Source: Verrucomicrobiota bacterium
Lineage (GTDB): Bacteria > Verrucomicrobiota > Verrucomicrobiia > Limisphaerales > JACRJZ01
NCBI GenBank assembly: GCA_022711695.1
Contig: JAKLEJ010000063.1
Location: forward strand, 1-12,141
DNA length: 12,141 bases
Direction: 5' to 3'
The notes beneath the pieces were generated by a model. That model was not told the DNA's origin, made no database searches, and saw only the letters and a list, made by a program, of their open reading frames with translations. This document shows positions 8,197 through 12,141 of the stretch, piece after piece. Every line of letters starts with the position of its first letter. The first letter of the stretch is position 1. A program made the position numbers and the translations under genes.

Positions 8197-8216
8197 TCGG
8201 GTATAGAACTGGGCTT

Positions 8217-10352
8217 GTGATCGTTGGAGAAACCACAGCTTATACCGCTTCATTGCTGGCCGTGCTGCTGGGCGGGCTGGCCCTGTTGGCGAAACGCCGC
8301 GGCGTGGCGCGGTGGTCGTTCGCAGCCGGGATGCTGCTGCTGGGCGTCGAATCGCTGTTTGCAGCGCTGGCTGTGGGGGCTGAGGAGCCGGATGCGATCA
8401 TTCGCTGGCTGCATTGGAAGCGAACTGCGACCAGTCTGCTGCCAGGCGCGTGGCTGGTTTTCAGCCTGAGCTATTCGAGGGGCAATGCGCAGGAGTTTCT
8501 GGCCCGATGGCGGCCTTTCTGGCTGGCGTTGCTGATCGCGCCCTTTGGGCTTTCGGCCTACGAGGCCCTCTCGGGAGCCGGGGCGGTTGGCGGCAAGGCC
8601 TGGACGGTGGAGTTTCGGGTGATCGCGAACGAGTGGTTCGTAAACCTGGGGCTTTCGGCGATCGGGCTGAATCTGGCGATGGTGATGGGAGGAATCCTGA
8701 TCCTGATGAACCTCGAGCGGACATTCAGCGCGGCGGTGGGAACGCAGCGCTGGCGGATCAAGTACCTGATCCTGGGTCTTGGAGTGCTTGTTGGGGTAAG
8801 GATTTACACTGCCAGCCAGATTCTATTGTTCTCGGGGATTGCCTCCTCGATGTTGTTCGTGGAATCCGTTGCGCTGGCCTTGTGTTGCGTGTGCGTGGCC
8901 TTCTCGGTTGCACGATCCAAGGCGGTCGAGATCGACGTTTACCCCTCGCATTCGGTGCTGAGGCACTCGGCCACGGGAGTCCTGGCGGGGCTCTATCTTC
9001 TCGCAGTGGGGGTGTTTGCGCGGCTGGTGGCGTCGTTTGGCGGGGACGCGGCTTTCGAGGTGAAAGCGCTGTTGATCCTGCTCGGGGTGGCGGGGCTGGG
9101 GGTGATACTGATGTCGGACCGTCTGCGCCAACGCGTGCAGGTGTTTGTGGCGCGCCATTTCCGGCGTCCTTCCTACGATTATCGCCGGGTGTGGTCGCAA
9201 TTCACCGCGGAGACCACCTCGCTGCTGGACCAGCAGGAATTGGCGCGGGCGGTCACCCGGCTGGTGGCGGAGACCTTCAACCTGCTGTCGGTGAATGTGT
9301 GGCTGGCGGAGGGCCGGCACGGCCGGCTCAAGTGCGCCGCTTCGACGACACTGACGCCGGAACAGGTGAACGAACTGAGCCTGCTGCAAATCGATCTGCG
9401 GGCGCTGGAGAGCTACTTCAGCCAGAAACCGGCGGCGATCGACCTGGGCGCGCGCTCGGAGCGATGGGTGGCGGAGCTTTCCGAACTCAGCCCGAAGTTC
9501 TTTCCGAAGGGAGGGGGCCGGATCGTGGCGCCGCTGCTCTCGGGCGGCGAACTGCTGGGGCTGCTTTCGGTGTCGGACCGGGTCAGCGGGCTGCGGTTTA
9601 CGCCCGAGGACTATGACCTGCTCAAGTGCATTGCCGACCAGGTGGCGGCGAGCCTGAAGAACATCGCCTTGTCCCGGCAGTTGGTGCAGGCCAAGGAACT
9701 GGAAGCCTTCCAGGCCATGTCCGCCTTTGTGGTTCACGATCTGAAGAACACCGCCAACACCCTCTCGCTGATGGTCCAGAACATGGGGGCCCATTTCGAC
9801 AAGCCCGAGTTCCGGCAGGACGCCATTCGCGGGCTGAGCAAGAGCGTGCAGCATATCACCGACTTGATCGGCCGCCTGAATCTCGTCCGGCAGAAGCTGG
9901 AGATGAAGCCCGTCGAGCTCGACTTTAACGAGTACGTGGCGGCGCGCCTGGCCGAGATGGAGGGCGTGCTGTCGATGAGCGTGGTCAAGGTTTTTCAGCC
10001 CGTCCCCCGGCTGCGGCTGGACCCCGAGCAGTTCGGCAAGGTCTTGACCAACCTGCTGTTCAACGCCCGCGACGCCACCGACGGCCGGGGTGAAATCCGC
10101 GTGAGCACCGGCGTGGAAGGGGCCAAGGCCGTCCTCACGGTCACGGACCAGGGCTGCGGGATGACGCGGGATTTCCTGGACACGCAGCTCTTCAAGCCCT
10201 TCCAGACCACCAAGAAGAAAGGGCTCGGGATCGGACTGTTCCACAGCCGGATGATCGTGGAGTCGCACCGGGGCCGGATCGATGTCCAGAGCGAGCTCCA
10301 CAAAGGTACTTCTTTCAAAATCTTGCTGCCTTTGCCAGACTTATCGCAATGA
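8217..10352 (+). CDS. prsK: PrsK-type membrane sensor histidine kinase (PEP-CTERM/exosortase system)
   Basis: Sensor kinase of 711 residues. Residues 1 to about 295 hold eight or nine hydrophobic segments, beginning YTASLLAVLLGGLALLA. A cytoplasmic linker ending HFRRPSYDYRRVWSQFT, typical of PrsK, leads to a GAF domain at about 330-475 (FNLLSVNVWLAEGR; IVAPLLSGGELLGLLSVSD). The phosphoacceptor box FVVHDLKNTANTLSLMVQNM has H507. The ATPase follows, with N box NLLFNARDAT (N616), DQGCGMT (D644) and KKGLGIGLFHSRMIVESHRG. In other bacteria PrsK works with PrsR in controlling PEP-CTERM proteins and exopolysaccharide; the signal is unknown. GTG 8217 is chosen because the first membrane segment starts right after it and upstream codons look non-coding; the Shine-Dalgarno is poor. 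The stop overlaps the prsR start (ATGA). The assignment rests on the domain order and the linker and H-box motifs, recognised from memory. Confidence 0.88.
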   Translation: MIVGETTAYTASLLAVLLGGLALLAKRRGVARWSFAAGMLLLGVESLFAALAVGAEEPDAIIRWLHWKRTATSLLPGAWLVFSLSYSRGNAQEFLARWRPFWLALLIAPFGLSAYEALSGAGAVGGKAWTVEFRVIANEWFVNLGLSAIGLNLAMVMGGILILMNLERTFSAAVGTQRWRIKYLILGLGVLVGVRIYTASQILLFSGIASSMLFVESVALALCCVCVAFSVARSKAVEIDVYPSHSVLRHSATGVLAGLYLLAVGVFARLVASFGGDAAFEVKALLILLGVAGLGVILMSDRLRQRVQVFVARHFRRPSYDYRRVWSQFTAETTSLLDQQELARAVTRLVAETFNLLSVNVWLAEGRHGRLKCAASTTLTPEQVNELSLLQIDLRALESYFSQKPAAIDLGARSERWVAELSELSPKFFPKGGGRIVAPLLSGGELLGLLSVSDRVSGLRFTPEDYDLLKCIADQVAASLKNIALSRQLVQAKELEAFQAMSAFVVHDLKNTANTLSLMVQNMGAHFDKPEFRQDAIRGLSKSVQHITDLIGRLNLVRQKLEMKPVELDFNEYVAARLAEMEGVLSMSVVKVFQPVPRLRLDPEQFGKVLTNLLFNARDATDGRGEIRVSTGVEGAKAVLTVTDQGCGMTRDFLDTQLFKPFQTTKKKGLGIGLFHSRMIVESHRGRIDVQSELHKGTSFKILLPLPDLSQ

Positions 10353-11737
10353 AGCCGCAGTTGCTGCTGGTTGACGACGACGAGGAAATCCGCTCGCAGT
10401 TGAAGTGGGCGCTGCAGGAGGACTACGCCGTGCTGGAGGCGGAGGACCGCAGCGGCGCGCTGGCCCTGTTTGCCGAGAAAAAGCCGATGGTGGCGCTGCT
10501 GGATCTGGGGCTGCCGCCGCAGACGGGCACGCCGCAGGAGGGCCTGGCGGCGCTCGAGGCGATGCTGGTGGCCGACAGCATGACCAAGGTGATCATCGCC
10601 AGCGGCCAATCGGACAAAGCCAATGCGCTCGAGGCCGTGGGGCGCGGCGCCTACGACTTCCTCTGCAAGCCGGTCGATCTGGGCGAACTCAAGATCATCT
10701 TGCGACGCGCCTTTCATGTGGCCGGGTTGGAGCGGGAGCATCACCAGATGCGCCGGCAATTGGACGTGGGCGGCTTCGAGGGGATGATCGGCAATTGCGC
10801 GCAGATGCAGGCGGTCTTCGGCGCCATCCGCAAGGTGGCGACGGCCGATGCCCCTGTGCTGATTCTGGGCGAGAGCGGCACCGGCAAGGAAATGGTGGCG
10901 CAAGCCATCCACCGCTGCAGCGGCCGCAAGGAGGGCCCGTTTGTGGCGATCAATTGCGGGGCCATCCCCGAGAACCTTCTGGAGAGCGAGCTGTTCGGCC
11001 ACGAGAAAGGGGCGTTCACGGGGGCGCACGCCCAGCGCAAGGGACGCATCGAAACGGCCTCCGGCGGCACGCTGTTTCTGGACGAGATCGGCGAGCTGCC
11101 GCTGAGCCTGCAGGTGAAACTGCTGCGCTTTCTCCAGGGCCAGGTGATCGAGCGGGTGGGGGGGCGCGCCTCCATCGAGGTGGATTGCCGGGTGGTCTCC
11201 GCCACCAACAGCGACCTTAACAAAGCCATGGCCGACGGCCGATTCCGCGAGGATCTTTACTATCGGCTGGCGGTGGTGGTGGTGAAACTGCCGGCTTTGC
11301 GCGAGCGCGGCGAAGACCCGCTCCTGCTGGCGCACAGCCTCCTGCAGCGCCAGGCGGCGGCCTCCGGCAAGGACCGGCTCGATTTCAGCCGCGACGCCCT
11401 CAACGCCATCCGCGGGCACCCCTGGCCGGGGAACGTCCGCGAAATGGAGAACCGCATCAAGCGGGCCGTGATCATGGCGTCCGGCCACCATGTCACCGCA
11501 GCCGACCTGGAGCTGGCCGGCGGACGCTCCGCCTCCTTCAAAACCCTCAAGGAAGCCCGGGAGGCTATCGAGCGGGAAATGGTCGAGGAAGCGCTGCGCC
11601 GCCACAAAGGCAAGATCAGCCGCGCGGCCGACGACCTGGGGATCAGCCGGCCCACCTTGTACGAGATGATGGAGAAGCTCAACCTGGACCGGACCGGCCA
11701 CGAGGCCGCGGCCCCGCCCAGGGAGCCCGGTTCGTGA
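10349..11737 (+). CDS. prsR: PrsR-type sigma-54-dependent response regulator (PEP-CTERM/exosortase system)
   Basis: NtrC-family activator of 462 residues. The receiver domain (1-120) has the acidic pocket D9-D11, phosphoacceptor D52 in LLDLGLPPQ, and K107 in FLCKPVD; the LGLPP ... EGLAALEAML stretch is characteristic of PrsR. The AAA+ domain (about 143-380) carries Walker A GESGTGKE (174-181), the sigma-54 contact loop GAFTGA (221-226), Walker B LFLDEIGE around D245, and the late block HPWPGNVREMENRIKRAV. A C-terminal Fis-type HTH (KGKISRAADDLGISRPTLYE) completes it. Phosphorylated PrsR should assemble at upstream sites and use ATP to open sigma-54 promoters. It overlaps prsK by ATGA and has no Shine-Dalgarno of its own, so it probably depends on coupled translation. 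No exosortase, PEP-CTERM or polysaccharide gene lies in the window, so its targets are elsewhere. Confidence 0.92.
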   Translation: MKPQLLLVDDDEEIRSQLKWALQEDYAVLEAEDRSGALALFAEKKPMVALLDLGLPPQTGTPQEGLAALEAMLVADSMTKVIIASGQSDKANALEAVGRGAYDFLCKPVDLGELKIILRRAFHVAGLEREHHQMRRQLDVGGFEGMIGNCAQMQAVFGAIRKVATADAPVLILGESGTGKEMVAQAIHRCSGRKEGPFVAINCGAIPENLLESELFGHEKGAFTGAHAQRKGRIETASGGTLFLDEIGELPLSLQVKLLRFLQGQVIERVGGRASIEVDCRVVSATNSDLNKAMADGRFREDLYYRLAVVVVKLPALRERGEDPLLLAHSLLQRQAAASGKDRLDFSRDALNAIRGHPWPGNVREMENRIKRAVIMASGHHVTAADLELAGGRSASFKTLKEAREAIEREMVEEALRRHKGKISRAADDLGISRPTLYEMMEKLNLDRTGHEAAAPPREPGS

Positions 11738-11764
11738 GACTCCAGGGGCGGTTCCGGCCGGGCT
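11724..11764. terminator. weak inverted repeat between prsR and the DUF1501 gene
   Basis: AGCCCGG (11724-11730) and CCGGGCT (11758-11764) are perfect 7-bp complements around a 27-nt loop that contains the prsR stop. The right arm abuts the DUF1501 stop codon at 11765. The two genes converge here with only 27 bp between them, so a shared terminator is expected. The loop is long and there is no T-run, so support is weak. Confidence 0.2.
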
Positions 11765-12141
11765 TCAGGCGAGCAGGTCCGTCACCGCCCGCCCTTTGCC
11801 GTCCTGGGTGACATAGAACGGGCGCTGCTCGACCTCGAACGCGGTGCGGGGGCCGATGCCCAGGGCAGTCAGCAGGGTGGCGTGGAGGTCCATCACGGAG
11901 ACGGGGTTTCGCACTGCCACCAGGGGACGTTCGCCGGCGGTTTCGCCGTACAAGAAGCCCTGTTTCATGCCCCCGCCAAACAGCACGACGCTTGTGCCGC
12001 CGGTGAAATGGCGGTGCAGGCCGTAATGCTTGGCATCCAGCAGGGTTTCAGAGGGCGCCGTGGATTGGTCCTTGGCGGTCGAGCCCGGCACGCCTTCGAT
12101 CAGGGCGTCCCGGCTGAACTCGCTGGCCAGGATCACCAGGG
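11765..12141 (-). CDS. DUF1501 domain-containing protein, C-terminal part only
   Basis: The last 125 codons of a gene that continues past the right edge; the frame is open to the edge (TLVILASEFSRD) and ends with TGA at 11767-11765. It matches the C-terminus of DUF1501 proteins, which have a sulfatase/alkaline-phosphatase-like fold and are abundant in Planctomycetota and Verrucomicrobiota. Conserved points are ASEFSRDALIEG, AKHYGLHRHF, TSVVLFGGGMKQGFLYG, VSVMDLHATLLTALGI, and the ending PFYVTQDGKGRAVTDLLA. These proteins are usually exported by the Tat pathway and often lie beside DUF1553/DUF1549 cytochrome-like genes; both the N-terminus and any such neighbour are outside the window. The reaction is unknown. 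The gene converges on prsR and is presumably unrelated to it in regulation. Confidence 0.88.
   Translation of the reverse strand, partial: LVILASEFSRDALIEGVPGSTAKDQSTAPSETLLDAKHYGLHRHFTGGTSVVLFGGGMKQGFLYGETAGERPLVAVRNPVSVMDLHATLLTALGIGPRTAFEVEQRPFYVTQDGKGRAVTDLLA

Larger units (their letters stand above)
7789..8216. other. intergenic control region upstream of prsK
   Basis: I see no convincing gene here on either strand. The prsK reading frame stays open back to 7953, but these roughly 88 codons show no kinase-family similarity and no membrane segment. Contents from left to right: an AT-rich island at about 7918-7972, the only one in the window, likely to hold a promoter though I cannot fix its strand; two matching palindromes at 8028-8040 and 8070-8082; a nested inverted repeat GGAGT-N6-ACTCC at 8053-8068; a GC-only hairpin at 8109-8124; and a GG-N10-GC element at 8181-8196. 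Confidence 0.6.

Noticed and set aside
7953..8216. 88-codon N-terminal extension of PrsK
   Set aside because: Basic, proline- and tryptophan-rich sequence without membrane segments or family similarity, overlapping the palindrome pair; the frame is open by GC bias.
8823..11701. Long minus-strand frames opposite prsK and prsR
   Set aside because: Both are antisense to complete kinase and regulator genes with all signature residues.

Overview
The window is about 12 kb of GC-rich bacterial DNA. Its gene content points to the Verrucomicrobiota/Planctomycetota side of the bacteria: a secreted hydrazine-synthase-alpha-like dihaem protein, a DUF4380 protein, a DUF1501 protein, and a PrsK/PrsR exosortase-type two-component pair, mixed with ordinary housekeeping genes. 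A perfect 15-bp tandem repeat in the main intergenic space also fits large verrucomicrobial genomes. The phylum is inferred from protein families, not proven. No rRNA, tRNA, IS element, CRISPR array or phage gene was seen.

Left part (1-3483): a truncated minus-strand pabB (N-terminal domain of the para-aminobenzoate/anthranilate synthase component I family) runs off the left edge. It is divergent from a long plus-strand gene for a secreted HzsA-related protein with two CxxCH haem sites.

Middle (3545-7348, all minus strand): a DUF4380 protein with a signal peptide, then citrate synthase gltA behind its own candidate promoter, then a class II DAHP synthase. The last two are coupled by a 4-nt GTGA overlap and an internal Shine-Dalgarno sequence. 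Citrate synthase draws on acetyl-CoA and oxaloacetate, and DAHP synthase commits PEP and erythrose 4-phosphate to aromatic synthesis. Together with pabB, the window therefore holds the entry step of the shikimate pathway and a chorismate-using step. GC-rich hairpins without U-tracts sit at gene ends.

Control region (7349-8216): the longest stretch without an obvious gene. It holds a tandem repeat, a possible small minus-strand lipoprotein gene whose 3' half is packed with perfect palindromes, an AT-rich island, and two matching 13-bp palindromes exactly 42 bp apart upstream of prsK. A weak GG-N10-GC element, possibly a sigma-54 promoter, lies just before the prsK start.

Right part (8217-11737): prsK (multispanning membrane histidine kinase with GAF domain) and prsR (receiver, sigma-54 AAA+ and Fis-type HTH domains) overlap by ATGA and form one operon. 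In other bacteria this pair controls genes for exosortase/PEP-CTERM surface proteins and exopolysaccharide. None of those target genes lies in the window. The right edge cuts a convergent minus-strand DUF1501 gene. The most interesting observation is the palindrome pair upstream of prsK, which has the geometry of an enhancer for a sigma-54 activator and may be the PrsR operator.
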